Source of the DNA: Candidatus Stoquefichus sp. SB1 | GTDB taxonomy: Bacteria > Bacillota_I > Bacilli_A > Erysipelotrichales > Coprobacillaceae | Reading direction: 5' to 3' | NCBI RefSeq assembly: GCF_001244545.1 | Contig: NZ_LN852695.1 | Span: forward strand, 525,157 to 589,156 | DNA length: 64,000 nt | The notes under the pieces: model-generated | Databases searched by the model: none | Told to the model about the DNA's origin: nothing | The model's input: only the letters and a program-made list of their open reading frames with translations | Part shown: positions 34,020-43,546 of the stretch, piece by piece | Layout of the letters: each line of letters starts with the position of its first letter | How positions within the stretch are numbered: the first letter of the stretch is position 1 | Translations under genes and position numbers: made by a program

Positions 34020-34711
34020 AAATCAAATTTATAGCCAATTCCCCAAACTGTTTTAATATGTCGAGGGTTTCTAGGCTGTCTTTCTATTTTTTCTCTTAAT
34101 TTTCTAATATGCACCATAATTGTATTATTAGAATTTGTTGATTTTTCATGCCATATCTTTTCAAAAATATCTTCAATAGAAAAAACTGTTCCTGGTGAAC
34201 TTGCTAAGAGCACAAGAATATTATATTCGATTCTTGTGAGTGCAAGTGGGACATTATCTAAAGTGACAGATTTTTTTTGAGTATCAATAATTAAATCAGT
34301 GGCTTCAATGATGTGTGAAGAATCATTGATAGGCTGATTGTATACTTGGGCACGTCTAATTTGAGCCTTCACTCTTGTCACTAATTCCATTGCATTAAAA
34401 GGTTTACTGATATAGTCATCAGCACCTGAAATAAGACCATTAATTTTATCAGTATCTGCTGTTTTTGCAGAAACAATAATAACTGGAATATTATATTTTT
34501 CACGAATCATTTTTAAAGCTTGAATACCATCTATTTCTGGCATCATGACATCTAAAATCACCAAATCAATATGATGAGTTTCAATGTCATCAAGTAATGT
34601 TAATGCATTATATCTTTTTTCTACTTGGTAACCTTCTTGAGTTAAATAAATCTCAATCAGATCAGTAATTTCTTTTTCATCATCAACAACGAGTATATGA
34701 GGTATAGTCAT
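34016..34711 (-). CDS. OmpR-family response regulator, VanR-like
   Basis: 231 aa. Receiver domain at 1-120 with the acidic pair in VVDDEK, phosphoacceptor Asp in LVILDVMMPEIDG near 53, and Lys in ISKPFNAME near 103. A winged-helix DNA-binding domain follows at about 135-231 (LTRIEYNILVLLASSPGTVFS, then HIRKLREKIERQPRNPRHIKTVWGIGY). GAAGGAGG precedes the ATG. It is the first gene of the pair with the histidine kinase and divergent from pyrG, with about 110 bp to the pyrG promoter. Its targets are not evident in this window. Confidence 0.93.
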   Translation of the reverse strand: MTIPHILVVDDEKEITDLIEIYLTQEGYQVEKRYNALTLLDDIETHHIDLVILDVMMPEIDGIQALKMIREKYNIPVIIVSAKTADTDKINGLISGADDYISKPFNAMELVTRVKAQIRRAQVYNQPINDSSHIIEATDLIIDTQKKSVTLDNVPLALTRIEYNILVLLASSPGTVFSIEDIFEKIWHEKSTNSNNTIMVHIRKLREKIERQPRNPRHIKTVWGIGYKFDL

Positions 34712-34822
34712 AATTCATCCTCCTTCATACTTATTATAAGGAAAAATATAAAAACAACAATAAAAAAATGTATATTGTTTTGAGTTATGGAAAAAATATA
34801 AGAAAAGGCAGGTAAAAAATAA

Positions 34823-34851
34823 TTGCATTGATAATTATTTTTTGTTAGAAT
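34823..34851 (+). promoter_or_regulatory. pyrG promoter placed to start transcription at GGGC
   Basis: TTGCAT (34823-34828), 17-bp spacer, TAGAAT (34846-34851). The expected start, 7 nt downstream, is the first G of GGGC at 34858. Confidence 0.8.
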
Positions 34852-34857
34852 GAGAAA

Positions 34858-34895
34858 GGGCACTCACGGCTTTCCGTTGATGTGCATTTTTTTTA
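34858..34895 (+). promoter_or_regulatory. pyrG CTP-sensing attenuator (reiterative-G type)
   Basis: The transcript starts GGGCACUCACGG and folds into a terminator with loop CUUU, then a run of eight U. Known for Bacillus pyrG: when CTP is low, RNA polymerase stalls before the C at +4, adds extra G residues, and the poly-G tract pairs with pyrimidines in the stem to prevent termination. The pyrimidine stretch CTTTCC at 34870-34875 is the likely partner here. GGGC start, hairpin and U-run are visible; the mechanism is by analogy. Confidence 0.82.
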
Positions 34896-34908
34896 GAAAG
34901 AAAGGTGA

Positions 34909-36513
<1,605 letters not shown>

Positions 36514-36520
36514 GTCAAAA

Positions 36521-36567
36521 GAAACTATGTAAAGAGAAAAAGACTTTATCTGTTTACATAGTTTTCT
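36521..36567 (+). terminator. pyrG terminator
   Basis: Stem GAAACTATGTAAA / TTTACATAGTTTTC with a 19-nt A/T-rich loop. Confidence 0.7.
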
Positions 36568-36660
36568 TATTGCTTTCTAAAACGGTTATGATATGATTTT
36601 GTGTAGTAAAAGAAAATGCGTTTCGAAATCTTTAAATGAAAGGGTAGGAAAAATAGAGAT

Positions 36661-37317
36661 ATGATTAAAATATTGATTGTTGAGGATGATGAGAATATTG
36701 CTAAACTTATTGTAACAACTCTTTCATTGAGTGGGTATGAGTCAAAAGTATGCCATAATGGTAAAGCTGCTATTGATTTGATTTATCAGGAAATGTTTGA
36801 TTTGATCTTGCTAGATATAATGCTACCAGAAACAGATGGGTTTGAGGTTATGAAAAGAATTCAAAAGAGAAATATACCAGTTATTTTTTTGACTGCTTTA
36901 CAGAATGTGGCTGACAAAGTAAAGGGATTGCGATTAGGAGCAGAAGACTACATTGTTAAACCGTTTGAATCTATTGAATTATTAGCAAGAATAGAAGTTG
37001 TTTTAAGACGGGCTCATAAATTAACGAGATGTTATCAGTATTTAGATATAAATGTGGATGTAGAACAGCATATCATCACAAAAAAAGAAGAAATGATTGC
37101 CTTGACTCCTAAAGAATTTAACGTATTTGTATTTTTTTTACAACATCCTGATATCGTTTTGACACGCGAAAGGTTATTGGCAGAGATATGGGGATATGAG
37201 TTTGAAGGTGAAACAAGAACAGTTGATATACATATTCAACAAATTAGAAAAAAATTGGGACTTGAGAAGTGTTTAGTCACAATACCTAAATTGGGTTATC
37301 GTTTAGAGAGTAGGTGA
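36661..37317 (+). CDS. OmpR-family response regulator
   Basis: 218 aa. Receiver residues in VEDDEN, the phosphoacceptor Asp in LILLDIMLPETDGFE near 52, and Lys in IVKPFESIE near 101. C-terminal winged helix with LTPKEFNVFVFFLQHPDIVL and TVDIHIQQIRKKLG. First gene of a four-gene run: regulator, kinase (overlapping by coupling), a membrane-anchored unknown and a C39-like peptidase. Direct repeats TTTACA/CTTACA with 11-bp periodicity before the peptidase gene (39595-39611) are candidate binding sites for it. Confidence 0.93.
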   Translation: MIKILIVEDDENIAKLIVTTLSLSGYESKVCHNGKAAIDLIYQEMFDLILLDIMLPETDGFEVMKRIQKRNIPVIFLTALQNVADKVKGLRLGAEDYIVKPFESIELLARIEVVLRRAHKLTRCYQYLDINVDVEQHIITKKEEMIALTPKEFNVFVFFLQHPDIVLTRERLLAEIWGYEFEGETRTVDIHIQQIRKKLGLEKCLVTIPKLGYRLESR

Positions 37318-37322
37318 AACAG

Positions 37323-38789
37323 ATGAAACTTTGGCAAAAAGTATTTTTGGTTTCATTAGTATTCATTGTTTTGGCAGTTGATATGACTGCTGTCATGGTT
37401 GTACAGATTAATTTTTCCACAATTATCAATCGTGAAAAACAACAGGCGATTACAAAACAGGAGTATATTGAAAAAATTCTTTCAAGTTCTATTGTTAACA
37501 AACGTTTAAATGGAGATGCATATCATGTACAGGAAAAACCACTATTCTTAAATCAAGAACAAGTGGAATCTACTCTTCGTAACATTGAATTAAAACCATA
37601 TAATATTGATAATAGTGATATCATGATTTTAAATGATCAAGATGAGGTGATTAGAGGAGAGTCTCTAAATATTTTAAAACAAGCGTCAAAGTTTGTTGAA
37701 ACAGTAAAAAATCAGCAGAACTATAGTTCACTTATTGAAGAGTACAATCATAAGTCTTATTTAATAACTGGCTCATCTTTAAATTTAGAATCTAAAAATT
37801 ATCATTTGTATACAATCATAGATATTTCACTTCTCTATGAACAATATTATAATCAACACTTGTTAATACAAGGAGTTGCTTTTATATTTGCAAGTGTCTT
37901 ATCAATTATATTGCTTATGATTACATTAAAACTTCTTAATCCTTTAAAAACTTTGAATCAATCAATATTGAAAATTGCTCATGGTCAATATTATCTCCGT
38001 TTACCAGAAGAGGGAACGGTTGAGTTTAAAGAATTAGCATCGAATATTAATATCATGGCGGAATCAATTGAAAGAGATGCAAATAAAATTCAGGAATTAG
38101 CAGATAATCGGAAAGAATTTATTCATTATTTGGCTCATGAAATGAAAACACCATTAACATCAGTTTTAGGCTTTGCTGATATTTTAAGAGTAAAAAAAGA
38201 TGTTAATGAAAAAGAGCGTCGTGAATATTCAAATATTATTTTTAAAGAGGCTAAACGTTTACAGAGTTTATCTACTAAACTTTTGGAATTAGTGACGACT
38301 GATCAAACTGTATTAGAATTAGAAAATATATCCATAAAAGAATTATTTGAAGATGTTCAAAAAAGTATTTCTCCTATTCTTGATAAAAATCATATAGCAC
38401 TTCTTGTCAATTATGAAGATGTTTCTCTTTGTGTAGACAAGACATTGTTCAAATCATTATTATATAACCTTGTTGATAACGCTATGAAGGCATCGAAAGA
38501 AGGACAAGAGATTCTTTTAGAAGCACATCAAAAAAAGGATGTCATTGAAATCAAGGTTTGTGATCAGGGGATAGGTATGAGCCAAGACCAAATTGAAAAA
38601 GTAGTAGAACCATTTTATATGGTTGATAAGTCTCGCTCTAGACAATCAGGGGGTGCAGGATTGGGACTTGCTTTATGTGTTGAAATTGTTAAAGTACATG
38701 GTGCAGAATTGTTGATTGAAAGTGAACTTGGTAAAGGGACATGTGTTATTATTCGAATGAAAGGAGAGAGTGTTATTGAAAACGTATAA
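37323..38789 (+). CDS. Sensor histidine kinase with extracytoplasmic sensor domain
   Basis: 488 aa. Membrane helices at about residues 5-27 and 178-200 enclose a 150-residue extracellular sensor region. HAMP follows (LLNPLKTLNQSILKIAHGQYYLRLP). The H-box is FIHYLAHEMKTPLTSVLGFAD near 265, the N-box LLYNLVDNAMKAS near 380, and the G-box GGAGLGLALCVEIV near 450. I use the ATG at 37323, with AGGTGA at 37312-37317; the GTG at 37314 is inside that site. Its 3' end overlaps the next gene. The signal is unknown; the co-transcribed envelope proteins suggest an envelope or peptide signal. Confidence 0.93.
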   Translation: MKLWQKVFLVSLVFIVLAVDMTAVMVVQINFSTIINREKQQAITKQEYIEKILSSSIVNKRLNGDAYHVQEKPLFLNQEQVESTLRNIELKPYNIDNSDIMILNDQDEVIRGESLNILKQASKFVETVKNQQNYSSLIEEYNHKSYLITGSSLNLESKNYHLYTIIDISLLYEQYYNQHLLIQGVAFIFASVLSIILLMITLKLLNPLKTLNQSILKIAHGQYYLRLPEEGTVEFKELASNINIMAESIERDANKIQELADNRKEFIHYLAHEMKTPLTSVLGFADILRVKKDVNEKERREYSNIIFKEAKRLQSLSTKLLELVTTDQTVLELENISIKELFEDVQKSISPILDKNHIALLVNYEDVSLCVDKTLFKSLLYNLVDNAMKASKEGQEILLEAHQKKDVIEIKVCDQGIGMSQDQIEKVVEPFYMVDKSRSRQSGGAGLGLALCVEIVKVHGAELLIESELGKGTCVIIRMKGESVIENV

Positions 38790-39591
38790 ATTTATAATCA
38801 TACTTATATGTATAGTAATCGCAACATCGTTTCTTCAAAGAATAATAATGGAGTATTTGTTGCCTGATTATAAAGGAAGTATAACATCTCATGAAGCTAT
38901 AACATCACAGTCATTAGCCTTAGATAAAAATATTATGGAATCATTGTGGAGTGATTATTCTGAATCCTTACCTTCATTTACATCTACTCAAGAGTATTTA
39001 GCATCTCATTATAAAGAAGGAGACAAAGATATTGTTGAAATATTAGCTGAGATAAATGAAAAAGCTAAGCCTAAAAATTTAGATGATATGTATCAGTCTA
39101 TAAAGTATAATAGTCAAAATGGTAAATCAATCTTTTTAAAAGACTATGAATACCAAACTATTGATGAAAAGACTTTTATATTGAATTATATTCATTCGCA
39201 TAATAATGCGAGTGAAACCATTTATTGTTATGTTCAACCAAAAACTGGATATAAGCCTAATAAGGAAGAACGAGATAAATCTATTGATTATCTTAATAGA
39301 GTTAATGAATATGGATATCAAAATTTATATCATATAGATATGAATAATCATTTAAGTAATCCATTTTTAAAAATTAATCAAGTTATAGATGATATGGTGA
39401 ATTGGTCATTGTTACCTTCATCAATGAGTTATAGTAAAGATTTAATATCAGCTCATTTTTATACAATGGCAGATGAAAATGAAATCTTTATGATTTATCA
39501 GCCATCAGATGAGAACCAAGATACAAGTCTTATATTAATCTTTAATATAGAACTTCAAGATATATCAGGATTTATTTTTAGTAAAAAGTAA
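38776..39591 (+). CDS. Membrane-anchored unknown protein in the two-component operon
   Basis: About 271 aa. N-terminal hydrophobic helix (KTYKFIIILICIVIATSFL) followed by an extracytoplasmic domain of 240 residues with no recognised motif. No other transmembrane segment. The start is probably the TTG at 38776 (AGGAG nine nt upstream); GTG at 38770 is too close to that site. The 14-bp overlap with the kinase end shows tight coupling. Such small anchored proteins beside kinases can act as accessory sensors or negative regulators (YycH/YycI-like), but sequence similarity is not visible to me. Confidence 0.65.
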   Translation: MKTYKFIIILICIVIATSFLQRIIMEYLLPDYKGSITSHEAITSQSLALDKNIMESLWSDYSESLPSFTSTQEYLASHYKEGDKDIVEILAEINEKAKPKNLDDMYQSIKYNSQNGKSIFLKDYEYQTIDEKTFILNYIHSHNNASETIYCYVQPKTGYKPNKEERDKSIDYLNRVNEYGYQNLYHIDMNNHLSNPFLKINQVIDDMVNWSLLPSSMSYSKDLISAHFYTMADENEIFMIYQPSDENQDTSLILIFNIELQDISGFIFSKK

Positions 39592-39594
39592 TCT

Positions 39595-39611
39595 TTTACA
39601 TTTCTCTTACA
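39595..39611 (+). promoter_or_regulatory. Candidate response-regulator direct repeats before the C39-like gene
   Basis: TTTACA (39595-39600) and CTTACA (39606-39611) spaced by one helical turn (11 bp), typical of OmpR-family sites. A TATACT -10 lies at 39644-39649 without a good -35, as for activated promoters. Confidence 0.5.
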
Positions 39612-39670
39612 ATTCGGTGAAGATTTCATGTTGATTTCTTCATTATACTGCCCTAAAGGGTGGTGGAATT

Positions 39671-40441
39671 ATGAGGATAAGAAATGTATTATTTGTTATA
39701 ATCATTTTTGGAATTATACTTATAGTGTTGAATGAACAAAACAAGTCAGTTGAAACAAGTACATGGGTTTATAAGACTATAGAGTCTTCTCAAGATCAAG
39801 AATCTCAGGTTGTAAAAGACAGTTGTTTACTTGATGTGCCCTTCATTAATCAACGAGAAAAGTATCCTACAGGATGTGAAAGTGTCTCAACTGTTATGGC
39901 ACTTCAATACTTTGGATTCAATGTTACTCCTGAGGAATTTATTGATCAGTATTTAGAAAAAGGAATTGCACCTTATATGAAGGAAGGGCAATTATGGGGA
40001 AGTAATCCTTGGAAACAGTTTCCAGGTAATCCATATGATTTGACGGGTTATGGTTGCTATGCACCAGTTATTTACAAAGCTTTAAATGTATTGTTGCAAG
40101 ATAAAGAATATAGGGTTAAAGAACTTTATGATGTTCCCATACAAGAGTTATGTGAGAAATATATTCAATATGATATTCCTGTCATTTTATGGGCATCAGT
40201 CAATATGAAACCATTAAAAAATACAAAAACATGGTTAGATGAAGAAACAAAAGAACCTATAATATGGAAATCACCAGAACATTGTTTATTATTAACTGGC
40301 TACGATCAGAATTTTTATTATTTTAATGATCCAATGCAAAAGAAAAATACGGCTTATCCAAAAGATATTGTTGAGAAAGCTTATAAAGATTTATACAGTC
40401 AATCGGTTGTTATTATTCCAACTCATAGAGAGATACGCTAA
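39671..40441 (+). CDS. Membrane-anchored C39-like cysteine peptidase (Peptidase_C39_2)
   Basis: 256 aa. N-terminal signal anchor (residues 3-20). The papain-like domain begins LDVPFINQREKYPTGCESVSTVMAL (catalytic Cys near residue 77), with the His in PEHCLLLTGYDQ near 205 and Asn/Asp in YYFNDPM near 220. Family members act outside the cell on peptides or cell-wall cross-links, but specificity is unknown. GGGTGGTGG precedes the ATG. Last gene after the two-component system, with its own likely activated promoter and a terminator overlapping its end. Confidence 0.88.
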   Translation: MRIRNVLFVIIIFGIILIVLNEQNKSVETSTWVYKTIESSQDQESQVVKDSCLLDVPFINQREKYPTGCESVSTVMALQYFGFNVTPEEFIDQYLEKGIAPYMKEGQLWGSNPWKQFPGNPYDLTGYGCYAPVIYKALNVLLQDKEYRVKELYDVPIQELCEKYIQYDIPVILWASVNMKPLKNTKTWLDEETKEPIIWKSPEHCLLLTGYDQNFYYFNDPMQKKNTAYPKDIVEKAYKDLYSQSVVIIPTHREIR

Positions 40442-40455
40442 ATGTATCTCTTTTA
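40430..40455 (+). terminator. Terminator of the C39-like gene
   Basis: Stem GAGATAC / GTATCTC, loop GCTAAAT that includes the stop codon region, T-run. Confidence 0.8.
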
Positions 40456-40711
40456 TAATATAAAAAATGTTGTGATTAGAAAAAAATTTTCATGCTCTTT
40501 TCGTAGTTTCCAATGATTGTAAATAGAGATAACTGATGTATATTTTAGATGTTCTTCATAAAATAATAAAAGAGCGAGACTTGAAATGAATATTTCTTCA
40601 GTTTTCGTAACATCTTTTCTTTGTTATATTTATCATGTATACTTATTTATAGTCAATGTGAAATCAATAGAGTTATGTATGAATAATTATGTTATGTAAA
40701 GGAGTATAGAA

Positions 40712-41587
40712 ATGGAATGCTATATAAAATCAATGTATTTATGTGTAAATGATATGGCTAGAGCAATTACTTTTTATGAAAACTTGCTTGAACAGAAAGT
40801 ATTAATTAAGGATGAAATTTATAGTGTTTTTGATATTCATGGTTTCCGATTAGGATTATTTGCATATCAGAAAATGGGAGAAGAACATATTTTTGGCAGC
40901 AATTGTTTGCCTAGTTTAGAAGTTGAAAGTTTAGAAATTCTGCAATCGAAGATCGCACAATTGGAACTGTGTTTTCCATTGACACAGATTGGAGATAATT
41001 GGGTTGTAGAATTTATTGATAGTGAAGGGAATCATATTGAAATGACAACACCTATAGAGAAAATAGAGGAGAAAAAAATGTTAATAAGACAAGAAACGAA
41101 GAATGATTATGCAGAGGTTTATACCCTTATTAAACAAGCCTTTGCTTCAGCAGAGCATAGTGATGGAACTGAACATGATTTAACCAATGCACTGAGAACA
41201 AGTGATGCTTTTATACCCGAACTTTCTTTGGTAGCTGAAAGAGATGATAAGATAGTAGGTCATATCTTATTTACAAAAGGAAAAGTTGGTCATGAGACAG
41301 TATTAATCTTAGCCCCATTGTCAGTGCACCCAGAATATCAAAAACAAGGTATAGGAACTGCATTGATTAAGGAAGGACATAAAATTGCAAAAGAACGAGG
41401 TTATTCATATTCTCTCGTGCTGGGAAGTGAAACATATTATCCACGTATGGGGTATATTCCAGCTATTCAATTTGGTATTCACGTTCCTGAAGGTATGCCA
41501 TCAGATAATTTTATGGCTATAAAGTTACAAGAAAATGCACCTATTTTAGATGGTTCTGTTATTTATGCAAAAGAATTTGGAATTTGA
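40712..41587 (+). CDS. VOC (glyoxalase-like)-GNAT fusion protein
   Basis: 291 aa. Residues 1-118 are a glyoxalase/bleomycin-resistance (VOC) domain (MYLCVNDMARAITFYENLL near 8, and GNHIEMTTP at the end). Residues 122-291 are a YhbS-like GNAT acetyltransferase, with the acetyl-CoA loop LSVHPEYQKQGIGTALIKEG near 205 and a Tyr near YYPRMGY. An internal ATG at 41078 has GAGGAG seven nt upstream, so the GNAT half can also be made alone. Substrates unknown. The preceding 270 bp (40442-40711) hold the terminator of the C39 gene and nothing else I recognise. Confidence 0.85.
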   Translation: MECYIKSMYLCVNDMARAITFYENLLEQKVLIKDEIYSVFDIHGFRLGLFAYQKMGEEHIFGSNCLPSLEVESLEILQSKIAQLELCFPLTQIGDNWVVEFIDSEGNHIEMTTPIEKIEEKKMLIRQETKNDYAEVYTLIKQAFASAEHSDGTEHDLTNALRTSDAFIPELSLVAERDDKIVGHILFTKGKVGHETVLILAPLSVHPEYQKQGIGTALIKEGHKIAKERGYSYSLVLGSETYYPRMGYIPAIQFGIHVPEGMPSDNFMAIKLQENAPILDGSVIYAKEFGI

Positions 41588-41612
41588 TTGGTATTGATTT
41601 GCTTAACCAATG

Positions 41613-41641
41613 TTGATACTTTTCCATTTTATGTATATAAT
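41613..41641 (+). promoter_or_regulatory. Promoter of the ArsR-EFR1 operon
   Basis: TTGATA (41613-41618), exact 17-bp spacer, TATAAT (41636-41641). Confidence 0.85.
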
Positions 41642-41642
41642 G

Positions 41643-41658
41643 GTCAATGAATATTGAC
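41643..41658. promoter_or_regulatory. Probable ArsR-family autoregulatory operator
   Basis: GTCAAT-GAAT-ATTGAC, perfect 6-4-6 inverted repeat, lying over the predicted transcription start just after the -10. Confidence 0.7.
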
Positions 41659-41673
41659 GAAAGGGAAAGATGT

Positions 41674-41994
41674 ATGGGAGAGACAAGAAAAAGTTTAGCA
41701 AAAGAATTTAATGAATGTCGTCCTATTCTTTCTGTATTGGGTGATACGACAAGACAAAGTATTATCTTATGTTTATTAGAAAATATGAAGATGGGTGGTA
41801 TGAGAGTTGGTGATCTTGTAGAAGAGATTCATATTTCTAGAACCGCATTATCACATCACTTGAAGATATTAAAGAACTGTGGTGTTGTTGGAATGAGAGA
41901 AGAGGGAACAAAGAACTTTTATTACCTTAATTATCGAAGTGGGCGTGTGACAGCACTTATACGTTTATTTAGAAAAATTGAAGCAGTTCAGTAA
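41674..41994 (+). CDS. ArsR-family winged-helix repressor
   Basis: 106 aa. HTH: ILSVLGDTTRQSIILCLLE, then GDLVEEIHISRTALSHHLKILKNCGVV and the wing EEGTKNFYYLNYRSG. No clear metal-binding Cys pair (no CxC in the recognition helix), so a non-metal or redox signal is possible. The ATG at 41674 (AAAGGGAAAG upstream) is preferred; an upstream ATG at 41647 lies at the predicted transcription start inside the operator. Forms an operon with the flavodoxin-ferredoxin gene 48 bp downstream. Confidence 0.87.
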   Translation: MGETRKSLAKEFNECRPILSVLGDTTRQSIILCLLENMKMGGMRVGDLVEEIHISRTALSHHLKILKNCGVVGMREEGTKNFYYLNYRSGRVTALIRLFRKIEAVQ

Positions 41995-42042
41995 GAAAAT
42001 TGTGAAGTTTGTGAAGATCGATATTGTGAGGGAGGGGAATCA

Positions 42043-42789
42043 ATGCATTATAATATATATTTTAGTCCAACAGGAAATACACAAAAGCTGACCACTTATG
42101 TGAGTCAACAATTAGGACAATATGAAGATATTGATCTTTCTGTTAATCATCAAGATTTGACAATTAAGATGAAACAAAAAGATATTTGTATCATTGGTGT
42201 TCCCTCTTTTGGTGGGCGTGTTCCACAAATTGCTATAGAAAGATTGAATATGATTAAAGGGGATCATACACCAGTAATTATGATTGCCAGTTATGGAAAT
42301 CGAGCATATGAAGATACTTTGATAGAGTTAAAAACAAATTTAAATCAGAATGGTTTTATTTGTATAGCTGCTATGGCAATTGTATGTGAGCATTCAATCA
42401 TGCATCAATTTGGAAAAGGGCGACCAGATGCCACAGATTATCATGAAATTGATTTGTTTATTCATACAATTAAAGAGCGACTGAAATCTCCTTATCGTGA
42501 GATTACTGTATCTGGCAATATCCCATATCGTGAATATCATGTAAGTGCGATGGTGCCATTTGCGACAAAAAAATGTACAGAATGTGGATTATGTGGTAAA
42601 CTTTGTCCTGTAGGGGCTATTTCACTTGAACATCCTCGTGAAACAAATTCTGATATTTGTATATCATGTATGCGTTGTGTGAGTATGTGTCCAAGACAGG
42701 CTAGAGAATGTGATGCTTCTATCATTGAAGCATTAGTTGAAAAATTAAAGAAAGCATGTGCTGTAGCAAAACCAAATGATTTCTTTTAG
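42043..42789 (+). CDS. EFR1-type flavodoxin-ferredoxin fusion
   Basis: 248 aa. Residues 1-165 form a flavodoxin-like domain with the FMN phosphate loop FSPTGNTQKL near 7 and VPSFGGRVP near 54. Residues 178-230 form a two-cluster ferredoxin domain (CTECGLCGKLCPVGAI and CISCMRCVSMCPRQAR). Cytoplasmic electron transfer protein with unknown partners, common in anaerobic Firmicutes. GGGAGGGG precedes the ATG. Behind an ArsR regulator, so it is likely derepressed by a redox or ligand signal. Confidence 0.9.
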   Translation: MHYNIYFSPTGNTQKLTTYVSQQLGQYEDIDLSVNHQDLTIKMKQKDICIIGVPSFGGRVPQIAIERLNMIKGDHTPVIMIASYGNRAYEDTLIELKTNLNQNGFICIAAMAIVCEHSIMHQFGKGRPDATDYHEIDLFIHTIKERLKSPYREITVSGNIPYREYHVSAMVPFATKKCTECGLCGKLCPVGAISLEHPRETNSDICISCMRCVSMCPRQARECDASIIEALVEKLKKACAVAKPNDFF

Positions 42790-42800
42790 GAGGTAGAAAA

Positions 42801-43454
42801 ATGTTAAAAGCAATATTTATAGATCATATGGGAACATTGGTTTATGAACAAAGTGAATATTTAGAATCATTGATTCAAAAATGTGTTGATCATTCCATTG
42901 AAAAGGATCCTCAAAAAATTGCTGAGATGTGGTATCAAAAACATGATGAATTATTAAAACAATATAATGGAGAAAATTATAAAAAAGAGTATGATATTGC
43001 ATTAGAAGCATTTGATGCAATTAAAGAAGAAATTCAATTAGAAGGTGACAGTCACGAATACTGTGATTTGCTTACACAGCATTGGATGCATACACCAGCC
43101 TATGATGACACATATGATTTTTTTGCACAATGTCCATTACCAATTTATATCATTACTAATAATGATACTTACTATGTTGAAGAAAGTATGAAAAATTTAG
43201 AATTAAAACCTAAGGGTATTATTTCTAGTGAAACGACTCATTATTATAAACCGGCTAAAGAAATGTTTGAAAAAGCATTAGAAATAACAAAATTAAATGC
43301 AAATGAAGCAGTTTATATAGGTGATAGTTTAAATAAAGATATGGAAGCAGCAAAATCAGTAGGAATGCGAGCTTTTCTCATCAGTAAAGAAAAAACAGAT
43401 GATCCACAAGTGACAGTATTAGAATCATTATTAGATGTTTTTGAATATTTATAA
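42801..43454 (+). CDS. HAD-superfamily hydrolase (subfamily IA)
   Basis: 217 aa. Motif I is altered: IDHMGTL near residue 7, where active enzymes have DxDGTL. The second position is His and the third Met, but the nucleophile Asp remains. Motif II is IITNND near 118, with Lys in YYKPAKEMF near 150 and YIGDSLNKDMEAAKSVGM near 172. A small phosphatase of unknown substrate. AGGAGG lies 12 bp after the previous stop, so it probably belongs to the ArsR-EFR1 transcript. A terminator follows. Confidence 0.85.
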   Translation: MLKAIFIDHMGTLVYEQSEYLESLIQKCVDHSIEKDPQKIAEMWYQKHDELLKQYNGENYKKEYDIALEAFDAIKEEIQLEGDSHEYCDLLTQHWMHTPAYDDTYDFFAQCPLPIYIITNNDTYYVEESMKNLELKPKGIISSETTHYYKPAKEMFEKALEITKLNANEAVYIGDSLNKDMEAAKSVGMRAFLISKEKTDDPQVTVLESLLDVFEYL

Positions 43455-43478
43455 GTTCCGTTAAGGAACTTATTTTCA
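43451..43478 (+). terminator. Terminator after the HAD-IA gene
   Basis: Stem ATAAGTTCC / GGAACTTAT with loop GTTAA, then TTTTC. Confidence 0.75.
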
Positions 43479-43546
43479 TAATCTGTTTGTTTTATTGAAA
43501 AATAATTTGAAATCTATATGATATATGAATAGAGGAGGATGGGAAA

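Noticed and set aside
32895..34711. Naming the pair vanR/vanS
   Set aside because: Resemblance is to the wider family only, and no van ligase, dehydrogenase or dipeptidase genes are present.
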